Below are positions 1 to 9,889 of a stretch of 64,000 bases of DNA, piece by piece. Location of the stretch: positions 6,184,406 through 6,248,405 of the forward strand of contig OY741283.1 of NCBI GenBank assembly GCA_963514095.1, in the 5' to 3' direction. Numbering within the stretch: position 1 is the first letter of the stretch; each line of letters starts with the position of its first letter. Source of the stretch: Eutrigla gurnardus. Its lineage: Eukaryota; Chordata; Actinopteri; Perciformes; Triglidae. A program made the translations under genes and the position numbers. The notes under the pieces were generated by a model. It saw only the letters and a program-made list of their open reading frames with translations, was not told where the DNA came from and did no database searches.

Positions 1-169
1 ATAAAATATGGTCAATTAGGAGAATGCCATAATCGTAAAAATGAGTTTTGAAGAGAGATTGAAAAGATGACACTGTTTAATTGCTCCTCTGATTCCAAAA
101 CTGAGGGACAAATACAGCAAAGCACAAGTTACCAGTTGAATCTGGTTGACTGTTTGTGAGGAGGAGTCG

Positions 170-177
170 ATGCAAAC
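170..177 (+). promoter_or_regulatory. Octamer of the family A promoter
   Basis: ATGCAAAC is one base off the Ig octamer ATGCAAAT, in the conserved context GGAGTCGATGCAAACCTGG. The same element lies 77 bp upstream of every family A leader: 4957, 10544, 13965, 21911, 25537, 30053, 34598, 40460, 44055, 48710 and 59725. No good TATA box is visible; CTTATGTG about 25 bp downstream is the nearest candidate. Oct factor binding is inferred from the family. Confidence 0.8.
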
Positions 178-246
178 CTGGGATGTCTTCCACCTCTACT
201 TATGTGACTGCAGAGAGGACAGAGGACAGTGGACACACAGTTCAAC

Positions 247-683
247 ATGATGGACTACAGGACAGGACTGCTGCTTCTAACTGTCTGCTGGGCAGGTGAA
301 CATTGTCACTAGTCTTGATTTGACAAAGTTTCCTTTTGTGTCACTGACATATTTCACATGTTTTATGTTTGTTTTAGGTGTTGATGGTCAGACTCTGACA
401 GAATCTGAACCAGTGGTCAAAAGACCTGGAGAATCTCACAGACTGACCTGTACAGCCTCTGGGTTTACACTCAGCAGCTATAATATGGCTTGGATCAGAC
501 AGGCTCCTGGAAAAGGACTGGAGTGGATTGCATATATCTACACGGATAGTAGCGGCACCTACTACCCTCAGTCAGTTCGAGGCCGGTTTACCGTCTCCAG
601 AAACAACAACATGCAGCAGCTGTATCTGCAGATGAACACTCTGAAGACGGAAGATTCTGCTGTTTATTATTGTGCTCGAGACT
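247..683 (+). CDS. ighv: IGHV family A, gene 1
   Basis: This is a germline heavy-chain variable segment, used for antigen binding after V(D)J joining. The leader exon is 247-295 (MMDYRTGLLLLTVCWA plus one base), followed by an 82-bp GT-AG intron and the V exon at 378-683. Mature FR1 starts QTLTESEPVVKRPGES. The FR1 Cys (LTC), the FR2 Trp (AWIRQAPGKGLEWI) and the FR3 Cys (YYCARD) are all present. CDR1 is GFTLSSYN and CDR2 IYTDSSGT. The 23-RSS has heptamer CACAGTG at 684-690, a 23-nt spacer and nonamer ACAAAATCC at 714-722. The octamer ATGCAAAC is at 170-177, 77 bp before the ATG. No defect was seen. The next gene downstream should be family B but has been lost to repeats. Confidence 0.95.
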
Positions 684-722
684 CACAGTGACTGGAGTTG
701 GTGGAGCAGCTGTACAAAATCC

Positions 723-1639
723 TACAGCACTCATTCTTACTGGGCTGATAGACTTAAAGTATTTTTCATTGACATTATTTACTTTATTGTTGATATATAT
801 TTAGTTTTTACGTATTCCAACATATTTTTTACATATAATAAATTCATCATTATATAAAAAATCATGAAAAAATAATATGAATAATAAATATAATTAATAA
901 CTATGAAATTCAATAACGATTACATGTTCATTAAAGGGCTAAAGACTGCTCCCAAAAGTGGTTGCTGAAATTAAACTTAATACTTTAATACTGAAATTAA
1001 AAAATGATAATACACATTACAACTGATGTATGACTGGCTTCAAAGATACATTTTTTATGAGAAAATAGGATACTGATAAAATAATAATCATATTGCTCAA
1101 TAATTCAAACCAACTGAAAACATTTAATTCTTTCCATCACAAGTTGTATTTAAGTGCTTCATGAAAACCATTTCTGAGACGAGACAGTGTTGATCTATAA
1201 AGTGGAGGAGAAGTGGAATGATTACAGCATTTTACTTACATGAACCTATAAACCTCAATGCCTTTAGATAAACACTATTTTTTTCATCTAAAACAACACA
1301 CAAAGGAACAATAAAGCATATGTTTTTTGCATTTTGTAATAAAAGTTTCAGTCCTGATCAGCTGTGCACATCTGCAATCAATGAAACCATCACAAATATT
1401 TCATGCAAAGCTGCAAACCAGCAGCATCGAAGTTAACTTAAGTTTCATACCATTAACATGATCCTGGCTGCTGTCTCTGCATTTCTGTTTACAGCAAATA
1501 AAGTCAGAAAGTGAGCAAAGAAATCAAGAATGCAATAATTACAAAAAAGCTGAACTCATGCGTTTAACATTTTTTTATATAACAATTATATAGATAGAAT
1601 ACACAAAATAAACATTGACAGTTTAAGGCAAAGGAAATA
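723..1639. other. A-to-B spacer, long type
   Basis: AT-rich spacer with no gene. It matches the spacers after the A genes near 34.7 kb and 57.1 kb and includes the roughly 215-bp block (TCTTTCCATCACAAGTTGTA and following) that marks the long spacer lineage. Homology to the other units stops near 1640, where foreign repeats begin. Confidence 0.7.
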
Positions 1640-2935
1640 TATTTTTAGGGCCACGGGGCAATTGCACTGAGCACTGGCCCCTACTGCTATGAAATAGTTG
1701 AGGGGACCAGTGCTCGGGGCGAAGCTATTGTTATTCAGAGGATTTTTTCCTACTTATTATTATTTTGCCTCCGAATTTCGATTGCCTAAAACTCCTACAG
1801 CTTTAAGAGTTGTAGGAAAAATTTTATATCTTAAAACGTGCGGTTCGATCGGGATCGGCGTGCTATTACTTTCCTTAGCCGAACATACATTTTTCCGAAA
1901 TTTTCCCATTGAAATGAATTGGACTAGCGAAAAAAAAGGAACAGTCATTGTAGTTTTTCAAACGTCTGCTGCTCAGGCATACTTTCACCTAGAAACTCCA
2001 TTTAAACTCTAAAACGTAGACATAAGGCTTGTGTACTGGTGTGTCAATCCACGTTTCAATAGGTCATATAGTTTCTGATCATTCACTGTTCAATGACCAT
2101 GATCGTTTTGGGAGAAATCATGAGATTATAATAGGTGTGTATTGCGCGGAACCTTCTTTGCTAGAGTGGGTGACATCATCGCTTAGAGTGTGAGGGCTCC
2201 TCGAAATACTTCAGATTTTTTTCCTTTCCAAACTCCTCCTGGCCACAATTTTCACTCTACACATGTGATATTTTCCAATTTTGTAGACAAACTTATCCTG
2301 TCTCTCACAATGTGCTCAAAAACTCTGTGAGATTTACAGAATTTGAACTAGCAACCTCAAAGCGTGGCCACGTCGGTTTTTCTCCCAATTGACTGCAATG
2401 CAAATCGAGAAGCAGATTTTCAAAGAAACCTGAAACCAGGTCCATATCTAACTCGCCCTAGCGTCCACATTTCTGACACTAGGAAAAAATAAAAGTGATC
2501 AGTGTCTTCAGCAGAGTCTTGTGGCGCTAACGCTGTGAACATTTTGGCGATAGGAGTTTCGGTGTGAGTGTGGCAAGCTTTTGTTCGGACCCTCTGCGAA
2601 GCCGGAATGGAGAGATCGAGGGAGGCAGAGAGAGGCTTGAAGGCAGTCATACACACGTGCTGAGGGCCGTTGCTATGGTGACGGCACTCTGTGGCTCTGA
2701 TCTTGAGAACTGACAGCAGGTGTGCTCTGATTGGTGGACAGGAAGGAGCAGTCAGTGGGAAATGTAGTTTTTTTTGTCCAACCTCTTCTGCTCAGGTATA
2801 CTTTCAGCTAGAAACTCCATTTAAACTTTAAAATGGAGACACATGTCTGTCTATCTCTCTCTGTCTCACTCAGAAGTGATAGCAGGTGCGCTCTGATTGG
2901 CCAACAGGAGCAGCCAGTGGGAATTGTAGTTTTTC
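1640..2935. repeat. Interspersed repeat block, family not assigned
   Basis: This sequence is unlike the surrounding V units. It contains an inverted pair (GAGCACTGGCCCCT near 1672 and AGGGGACCAGTGCTC near 1700) that could form a hairpin. It also has internal direct repeats: a segment with CTAGAAACTCCATTTAAACT occurs near 1989 and 2808, and one with GCTCTGATTGG near 2721 and 2890. No convincing coding region; the 104-residue open frame at 1698-2012 shows no recognisable domain. It probably consists of decayed mobile elements. Together with the next block it replaces the 5' part of a family B gene. Confidence 0.55.
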
Positions 2936-3836
2936 AAGCAATACATAGTACCTAGTAGTTCTCAGTACTTGAGCCTTAGTAGTAATTGGTAGTACTCGGT
3001 AGTACTTGAGTGACAGCTGAGCTCGGTGACATGTACTGGCAAACAGTTGAGTGCGCTAGTAGTTCTCGTTACTTGAGTCTCAGTAGTACTCGGTAGTACT
3101 CAGTACTCGAGTCTCAGTAGTCTCAGAGTGACAGCTGAGCTCGGTAGTACTCGGTAGTACTTGAGTGACAGTTGGTCAGTACATAGTACCTTGTAGTTCT
3201 CAGTACATGAACCTCAGTAGTACTCGGTAGTACTCGATAGTTCTCGGTAGTACTTGAGTGACAGCTGAGATCAGTGACATGTACTGGCAAACAGTTGAGT
3301 GCTTCACACTCAACTGTTTGACAGTACATAGTACCTAGTAGTACATAGTACATAGTACCTAGTAGTTCTCAGTACTTGAACCTCAGTACTTCAACTTCAA
3401 CTTCAACTTTACTTTATTTATAGAGCACTTTTCATACAAAAACATGTAACACAAAGTGCTTTACACACATCAAAAAGATGTAGTACTCGGTAGTACTCGA
3501 TAGTACTCGGTAGTACTTGAGTGACAGCTGAGCTCGGTGACATGTACTGGCAAACAGTTGAGTGTGAAGCACTCAACTGTTTGACAGTAAATAGTACCTA
3601 GTAGTACATAGTACATAGTACCTAGTAGTTCTCAGTACTTGAGCATTAGTAGTACTCGGTAGTACAGAGTACTTGAGTGACAGCTGAGCTCGGTGACATG
3701 CTTCGCACTCAACTGTTTGACAGTACATAGTACCTAGTAGTTCTCAGTACTTGAGTCTCAGTAGTACTTGGTAGTTCTCAGTACTTGAGTCTCAGTAGTA
3801 CTGAGTACTTGAGTGACAGCTGAGCTCGGTGACATG
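2936..3836. repeat. Degenerate minisatellite of TAGTACT-type units
   Basis: About 900 bp of shuffled short modules: AGTAGTACTCGGTAGTACT, TTCTCAGTACTTGAG, GTGACAGCTGAGCTCGGTGA and CATGTACTGGCAAACAGTTG. Each occurs several times in variable order. Some parts are inverted (CACTCAACTGTTTGACAGTA against GGCAAACAGTTGAGTG), so the array has foldback potential. It is interrupted at 3391-3480 by another repeat. Confidence 0.8.
3391..3480. repeat. Short interspersed repeat inside the minisatellite
   Basis: Begins with (TTCAAC)n, then TTTACTTTATTTATAGAGCA, and contains ACAAAGTGCTTTACACACAT. This resembles the 'TTTATTTATAGAGCACTTTT...AAAGTGCTTTACA' repeat common in fish genomes (recognised from memory, not searched). 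It splits the TAGTACT array. Confidence 0.5.
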
Positions 3837-3962
3837 TATCAAACTTATCAAACTCATCAAATACACAATCCAACAACACCAAAACTCTTTTTGGACAAGT
3901 TGTGACCTGCACATTCACCACGCTATGTGATAATAATGTACCGTTACGAGACAGAGCCATTT
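3837..3962 (-). repeat. Fragment of repeat shared with the 2.6 kb transposon
   Basis: The reverse complement of this stretch matches part of 8080-8205 with moderate divergence (shared GCGTGGTGAATGTGCAGGTC and GTTGTTGGATTGTGTATTTG). It abuts the orphan RSS directly and may mark the rearrangement that removed the B gene. Confidence 0.7.
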
Positions 3963-4009
3963 TAGAGACCCACAATGACACAAACCATCAGTAGAGCTGA
4001 ACAAAAACC
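3963..4009 (+). pseudogene. Remnant of a family B V segment: last codons plus complete RSS
   Basis: Only AGAGACC remains of the V exon, followed by heptamer CACAATG (3971-3977), a 23-nt spacer and nonamer ACAAAAACC (4001-4009), all identical to intact family B genes. Downstream sequence continues as a normal family B 3' flank. Promoter, leader and the rest of the V exon are gone, replaced by the repeats at 1640-3962. Confidence 0.9.
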
Positions 4010-4956
4010 CCTCAGTGCCTGAACTCTTGTAACATGAAGCCACCAGAGGAGGAGCCCTCGGACCACTAACCACTTCTACCAGCTCACTGTCACAGTAAAG
4101 AAGGAAACCGTCTTTAGACCTTCAATACTGTAATATCACATACTGTAATATGACACTACAATCACTGTTACATCAGTGAGGATATAAAGTACACACTTTC
4201 AAGGGATTGAATACATTCAGCTCACAACTTGATTTTAAAAGCTTGTGATCCAACTACAATAGAAAACGGTCCTCAAAATGTCCGTTTCTCTTCCATGATA
4301 TTATTTACAAAAACACTCACATAATTATGTATTGGATCATAACTGCATTAGTGACTGACTCAGTAGTGTAAAGCCAACTTTGAGATGTTAATTAGTCAAA
4401 CTATAGAAAGGTTTGCAACACATAATGTGTGTTTGTCAGAGATTCAAGTTCTACCTTCTGTTTGTGTGAGATGAAGAACACATGAGTGTTTAATTTTCTT
4501 TTTAGATCATTTAAATAAAATGGTCTTCAGTTACTTTATTATCATCGGTATGTAAATCAGCCTCCTTTTGCTCCCCAAATGTCCTCTCTCCGGCCTCTAC
4601 ATGCTCACCACTACTTAATATATGGAAAACAATGAAATATCTTCACACGTTTAACAGGAAACACACAGATGTAAATAACAAGGTCACCAAGTGACCACAT
4701 TCAAATAACAATTATAATAACAACAGGTTAAAAAGTCAAACAAAATAAGTTGTAAGAGATACAATGAGTTTCTTTAAAACACACATAATAAAATGTGGTC
4801 AATAAGGAGAAAGCCATAATCGTAAAAATGAGTTTTGAAGAGAGATTGAAAAGATGACACTGTTTAATTGCTCCTCTGATTCCAAAACTGAGGGACAAAT
4901 ACAGCAAAGCACAAGTTACCAGTTGAATCTGGTTGACTGTTTGTGAGGAGGAGTCG
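4010..4956. other. B-to-A spacer with relic C promoter
   Basis: No gene. 4010-4430 is the family B 3' flank of the 'CACAGTAAAGAAGGAAAC' lineage and contains the empty target site (CCATGATATTATTTACAAAA, near 4296) of the transposon found at 7242. The relic family C promoter is annotated separately. From 4570 the sequence is the standard A upstream flank. Confidence 0.75.
4440..4570 (+). pseudogene. Relic family C promoter without its gene
   Basis: Matches the upstream regions of intact family C genes (ATTATCATCGGTATGTAAAT and CAGCCTCCTTG), including the octamer-like ATGTAAAT at 4550-4557. Homology stops just after CCTCCTTTTG and continues as family A upstream sequence (CTCCCCAAATGTCC). TATA box, leader and V exon are missing. 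The same break occurs near 10.15, 21.52, 40.07 and 59.34 kb. Confidence 0.8.
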
Positions 4957-5033
4957 ATGCAAACCTGGGATGTCTTCCACCTCTACTTATGTGACTGCAG
5001 AGAGGACAGAGGACAGTGGACACACAGTTCAAC

Positions 5034-5470
5034 ATGATGGACTACAGGACAGGACTGCTGCTTCTAACTGTCTGCTGGGCAGGTGAACATTGTCACTAGT
5101 CTTGATTTGACAAAGTTTCCTTTTGTGTCACTGACATATTTCACATGTTTTATGTTTGTTTTAGGTGTTGATGGTCAGACTCTGACAGAATCTGAACCAG
5201 TGGTCAAAAGACCTGGAGAATCTCACGGACTGACCTGTACAGCCTCTGGGTTTAACTTTGGTGGCTCTTGGATGGTTTGGGTCAGACAGGCTCCTGGAAA
5301 AGGACTGGAGTGGATTGCAACTATCGACTATAACAATGGCAACATCCGCTACCCTCAGTCAGTTCGAGGCCGGTTTACCGTCTCCAGAAACAACAACATG
5401 CAGCAGCTGTATCTGCAGATGAACACTCTGAAGACGGAAGATTCTGCTGTTTATTATTGTGCTCGAGACT
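5034..5470 (+). CDS. ighv: IGHV family A, gene 2
   Basis: Leader exon 5034-5082, V exon 5165-5470, octamer 4957-4964. CDR1 is GFNFGGSW and CDR2 IDYNNGNI. FR1 has Gly instead of Arg in SHGLTC, and FR2 starts MVWVRQ rather than MAWIRQ, but both cysteines and the Trp are kept. RSS: CACAGTG 5471-5477, 23-nt spacer, ACAAAATCC 5501-5509. It is followed by the short type of A-to-B spacer. It appears functional. Confidence 0.95.
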
Positions 5471-5509
5471 CACAGTGACTGGAGTTGGTGGAGCAGCTGT
5501 ACAAAATCC

Positions 5510-6396
5510 TACAGCACTCATTCTTACTGATAGATTTTAAGTATTTTTCACTGACAATATATAGTTTATTCTTGATTTATATTTAGTTTTTACGTATTAA
5601 ATCATATTTTTTACATATAATAAATTAGTCCCTGCAATATAAACATTCCTGAAAAAATATTATTAATAAATATTATTAAAAAATATTAAATATTATTACA
5701 GGATTACATGTTCATTAAAGGGCTAAAGACTGCTCACCAAAGTTGTTGATGAATTTAAACTTCATACTTTAATACTGAAATTCAAAATGATAAAACACAA
5801 ACATTTGAGTACCACTGATGTATGACTGGCTTCAGAGATACATTTTTTTAATGAGAAAATAAGATACTGATAAAATAATAATAATCATATTGCTCAATAA
5901 TACAAAACAACTGAAAACAACAAGTTTCAGTTCCTGAGCAGCTGTGCACATCTGCAATCAATGAAACCATCAAAAATATTTCATGCAAAGCTGCAAACCA
6001 GCAGCATCGCTGAAGTTAACTTAAGTTTCATACCATTAACATGATCCTGGCTGCTGTCTCTGCATTTCTGTTTACAGCAAATAAAGTCAGAAAGTCAGCA
6101 AAGAAATCAAGAATGTAATAATTACAAAAAAGCTGAACTCGAACGTTTGAAGTTCTTTTCAACGATAAAAGAATTATATAGATAGAATACACAAAATACA
6201 CATTATAGGTAAAGACAAGGCTAATTGTTTTTTATTTCTGTAAATACGGGGACTCTTTATTAAAATATTACTATTAAGTGTGTCATTAAATTAAAATATG
6301 ATTTCCAGGCATGTTTTCACCCTGCACATATAAACACACTGAACAGACTCTTATGGCTCAATTAGACCAATGTTGATGTTTAACATGTTTGATTGT
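5510..6396. other. A-to-B spacer, short type
   Basis: No gene. Lacks the roughly 215-bp block of long spacers: AACTGAAAACAACAAGTTTC joins the flanks directly near 5915. The sequence leads into the family B promoter. Confidence 0.7.
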
Positions 6397-6436
6397 ATGC
6401 AAACTCAGTGGCCTTCCTCTTTACGCAGCTATAAAA
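6397..6436 (+). promoter_or_regulatory. Family B promoter: octamer and TATA box
   Basis: ATGCAAAC at 6397-6404 is followed 25 bp later by TATAAAA at 6430-6436; the leader ATG is at 6489. The same pair precedes the other standard family B genes (octamers at 11967, 20432, 23546, 27168, 36254, 41886, 45686, 50341 and 58233). Unlike family A, a clear TATA box is present. Confidence 0.85.
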
Positions 6437-6488
6437 CATCACATCAGGCTGCCAGTGGAGTTCACAGCACGTCACTTCCAACATCATC

Positions 6489-6905
6489 ATGTTCTCTGTC
6501 GCTCTGCTGCTGCTGCTGGCAGCTGGATGTGAGTCTCTTTGGATTTGTCAAAGTCAGCAGTTCTGCTTTTGCAGTGTATTTTTTAAACATTTACTTTTCT
6601 TTTTACAGGTGTGAAGTGTGAACAGCTGACACAGCCAGCCTCTGTGACTGTGCAGCCAGGTCAACGTCTGACCATCACCTGTCAGGTGTCTTATTCTCTT
6701 AGCGACTACTGGACAGCTTGGATCAGACAGCCTGCAGGGAAAGGACTAGAGTGGATCGGACAGAAATATACGGGAAACTCTTACTATAAAGATTCACTGA
6801 AGAACAAGTTCAGTATCAGTTTAGACACTTCCAGCAAAACGGTGACTCTAAACGGAGAGAATATGCAGCCTGAAGACACTGCTGTGTATTACTGTGCCAG
6901 AGACC
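6489..6905 (+). CDS. ighv: IGHV family B, gene 1
   Basis: Leader exon 6489-6528 (MFSVALLLLLAAG plus one base), an 80-bp intron, V exon 6609-6905. Mature FR1 probably starts EQLTQPASVTVQPGQR. The conserved residues are LTITC, WIRQPAGKGLEWIG and AVYYCARD. CDR1 is YSLSDYW; CDR2 centres on KYTGNS. FR3 carries the family pattern KDSLKNKFSISLDTSSKTV. The RSS heptamer is the non-consensus CACAATG (6906-6912), with a 23-nt spacer and nonamer ACAAAAACC (6936-6944). It sits between an A gene and a transposon-bearing spacer. Its close relative is the B gene at 36346, which shares the same CDRs. Confidence 0.95.
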
Positions 6906-6944
6906 CACAATGACACAAACCATCAGTAGAGCTGAACAAAAACC

Positions 6945-7241
6945 CCTCAGTGCCTGAACTCTTGTAACATGAAGCCACCAGAGGAGGAGCCCTCGGACCA
7001 CTAACCACTTCTACCAGCTCACTGTCACAGTAAAGAAGGAAACAGTCTTTAGACCTTCAATACTGTAATATCACATACTGTAATATGACACTACAATCAC
7101 TGTTACATCAGTGAGGATATAAAGTACACACTTTCAAGGGATTGAATACATTCAGCTCACAACTTGATTTTAAAAGCTTGTGATCCAACTACAATAGAAA
7201 ATGGTCCTCAAAATGTCCGTTTCTCTTCCATGATAATATTT
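6945..7241. other. Family B 3' flank
   Basis: Flank of the CACAGTAAAGAAGGAAAC lineage, ending at the ATTT target site of the next transposon. No gene seen. Confidence 0.7.
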
Positions 7242-7732
7242 CACTGATTCTTGAGATTAGGGACAAAAGTACTTTTGAAAAGTGACAAACAAAAAATCAA
7301 TGCCACATTAATTTGAATTGGATATCTTCATAAACACAGGTCTCATCTATCTACCATGAAAAGGAACAGGCAATTTATTTAACCAATTTTTATAAAAATT
7401 GACATTTACTCAGTGAGTAACTTGACATTTGTCAACTCCGTCGGACACATGAAAATATGTTTTTTGTGTGTTTGATCAATTCACCAACACTGTGAAAGTG
7501 ATAAATTGCATTATATAGACTTTTAATATTATTTTCCATTGTTTTGAAATGAGCCAATTTAAATTACCTTCATTTCGTTGAGTATTTTTTTCATTTTTAT
7601 ATATACAATCAGTGGTTTTGTGCACAAAAGACACTGATGGATGTAGATAAGTTGGTGTTTTAATATATGAACACAGTCAAATGGGCAACAGAAATATGCT
7701 TTTTTTGTATAAACATGAAAAACCTCCATCTT

Positions 7733-7783
7733 ACGGTGTTGACGCACAACTGACGGTGTTGACACACATTTGACGGTGTTGAC
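7733..7783 (+). repeat. 20-bp tandem repeat within the transposon
   Basis: Three copies of a unit built on (T/G)ACGGTGTTGAC. The paralogous transposon near 37628-37700 has four copies, so the number changed after the duplication. Confidence 0.8.
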
Positions 7784-8346
7784 AAATTAATGGAGAATCA
7801 AACTGATTAAGGATATGTAGCATGTTCTGAACGTGGCAAAGGGAGAGACCATAAAGGGAAAGGGTATCAAACTTCAAACAAGGAGTACCTGGTCACAGGA
7901 TCTTTAAGGCACACATGAAAATGTCAAAATGTTCCTGGGGAAATTTTGAACGGACCACAGGGGCTACTGCCGGTGTTTGTACATTATGATGAGATTCTTC
8001 AGAGATTTCAAACGAGACGGAGTTGTTTTAGAGGCAAATACAGAGACTGTTTGCTGAAAAACATGAATTTACCTCTAAAAAGGCTCCGTCTCGTAACGTT
8101 ACATTTTCATTACATAGCGTGGTGAATGTGCAGGTCACAACTAGTCCAAGAAAGCATTTTGGAGTTGTTGGATTGTGTATTTGATGAGTTTGATGAGGGA
8201 AACCAGGAAATCCCATTAGCCTCCTCAGCATAGCTCTGAGCAGCTAAAAATAGTTTACACAGAAAAATAAAGGTAATGAACCTACTGCTGTGAATATAGG
8301 GATTATGGCAATGGGCCAATTTGCCAAAATGTTGAACTGTCCCTTT

Positions 8347-8536
8347 GTTTTTGTTTTGTTAAGATTTTTTTCTGGCATAGACATCTTTTATTTAGCAGTG
8401 GTAAGAAAGGAAACATGGGAGAGAGAGGGGGATGTGACATGCAGCAAAGGACCTCCGGTCAGGATTCGAACCAGGGTCCGCTGCATATATGCGTACATGG
8501 CATGTCCTCTAACCACTAGACCACCTGCGTGGCGGT
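8347..8536 (-). mobile_element. tRNA-derived SINE, minus strand, nested in the transposon
   Basis: On the minus strand, a tRNA-like head has an A-box-like GGTGGTCTAGTGGTTAGAG and a B box GGTTCGAATCC (8462-8472 on +). The 3' tail is A-rich (T-rich at 8347-8380 on +). A 13-bp target duplication with one mismatch flanks it: GAACTGTCCCTTT at 8334-8346 and GAACTATCCCTTT at 8537-8549. Many mismatches to a real tRNA make this a SINE, not a tRNA gene. A copy in the duplicated transposon lies near 38263-38452. Confidence 0.8.
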
Positions 8537-9889
8537 GAACTATCCCTTTAACTGTAGCTGTGGCCTGAGACTCAGTTAAAGGGTTACCGTGGCAACTTGA
8601 AGTCCCCACCAGGCTAAGGGAGACAGAAACGTGGAGAAAAAGAGCCATTTTCTGCTTCTGCGCTGGTCTCACATTTGGGCTGTTTCTGACAAAACGGTAG
8701 GTCTTATCAGAAACAAAACACACCATCATCGCTGTAAGGACTTTGTTTCTGCATACAAATACTTGGCAGACATACTGGGTGGATCCCCAAGAAGACATTG
8801 AATGTTCTAATGAGCGGAGGATGGGGAGGTGGGTCGTGGGCACTGACCTAGAATGGGTGGGAATATTCAAATGTGCCTTATTCCTACATCAGAGTAAGCG
8901 CTGAAATTGACAGGCTCATCTGAAAAAAAGCGCGGGGTATTTTCAGAAATCCGTTTCTCACTCAAAGAAGCATGTGCGGCCTTATTTCACCAAAGACCCC
9001 AAACAACACCCCAAATCCCAGAAAAAGTGGGTTTTGTCATCATATGTCAACTTTAATTCAATCAAAATGTATACTTAGATTATATTATCATGTTATATAG
9101 TTGTTATGCATTCATTAATAAGGATTTGGGAGCACTTTTCCACTTGAAAAAATGACATGTTTTTCAAATTACTCATATCTAGTAAAAGGTAGCCATTTAG
9201 ATTTTTCTCAGTTGTCAGATGCCACTAAACTAAACCTATATACCAACTTTTATTTCAAAATTATTGATTGAAATCACCCCTAATTTGAAGACAGTGTTGA
9301 CACACACTAGCTGTGACCTCAGAGATTTCAACTTGTTTGCTGAATATTTTTAAAAATGTAAAACTTACGAGACCATGTGTTGGACTGCTGCATCCATCAG
9401 CAGGAAGGAGTCAAAGGGGGTACTCAGGGTGAAGGCTGACCAAAATATGTTTGATTTATTTAGAATTTGAAAAATATCTTACGGAGTTGACATGAATTAA
9501 GGACAAACTTTGAGAGGCTGTTGTAAATGTATAAAATAATGGAATGTCCACTTTAAATGTTTTGTGGTATTTTATTAAGCCATACAATTAACCTCATATT
9601 AATATTTGGACATTTTGGGCATTTTAAAACACTTATTTTCGGCAGTTTGATACTGTGACCTCTACGGAGGACGAGTTCATTTGCATGGGCTTTCATAGTA
9701 CAGTGCCCGTATTTTATCAAATTACTATGAAATATTATAAATATATACAAAATTAAGGGTGTACACATACAAAAGTCTTTCATATCCAACTTTTAAAGCC
9801 TTTTGAAAATAAATAATTTATTGTTTTTTAAGACAAATTGCAACATTTTGATGTGGGAGATGTTTTGTCCCTTATCTCAAGAATCAGTG

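Larger units (their letters stand above)
7242..9889. mobile_element. Non-autonomous DNA transposon, 2648 bp, 4-bp TSD
   Basis: The ends are inverted: CACTGATTCTTGAGATTAGG at the left, and the reverse complement of the right end is CACTGATTCTTGAGATAAGG. ATTT flanks both sides (7238-7241, 9890-9893). Empty sites at about 4300, 21250 and 59070 read CCATGATATTATTTACAAAA, so the ends and the 4-bp target duplication are directly supported. No transposase frame is visible. It contains a SINE (8347-8536) and a tandem run of TGACGGTGTTGACACACATT-like units near 7733-7783. CAC termini with a 4-bp duplication fit Chapaev-type (CMC) elements, but the superfamily is an inference. A second copy lies at 37099-39805. 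Confidence 0.8.

Noticed and set aside
1698..2012. 104-residue frame in the repeat block
   Set aside because: No recognisable domain, lies in repeat sequence with a hairpin at its start.
6370..6621. Repeated 80-83 residue open frame over the family B promoter and leader
   Set aside because: Runs from promoter through leader into the intron in a different frame; the splice sites give the real leader.
6816..7001. Recurrent antisense 61-residue open frame at the 3' end of every family B gene (MVRGLLLWWLHVTRVQALRG)
   Set aside because: It is the reverse strand of a conserved FR3/RSS region; its repetition only reflects the gene copies.
8445..8536. Possible tRNA gene on the minus strand
   Set aside because: A and B boxes are present but the fold is degenerate, and it has an A-rich tail and target duplications, so it is a SINE.
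8388..8870. 160-residue minus-strand open frame, repeated at 38304
   Set aside because: It crosses the SINE and transposon sequence; conserved only because the segment is duplicated.
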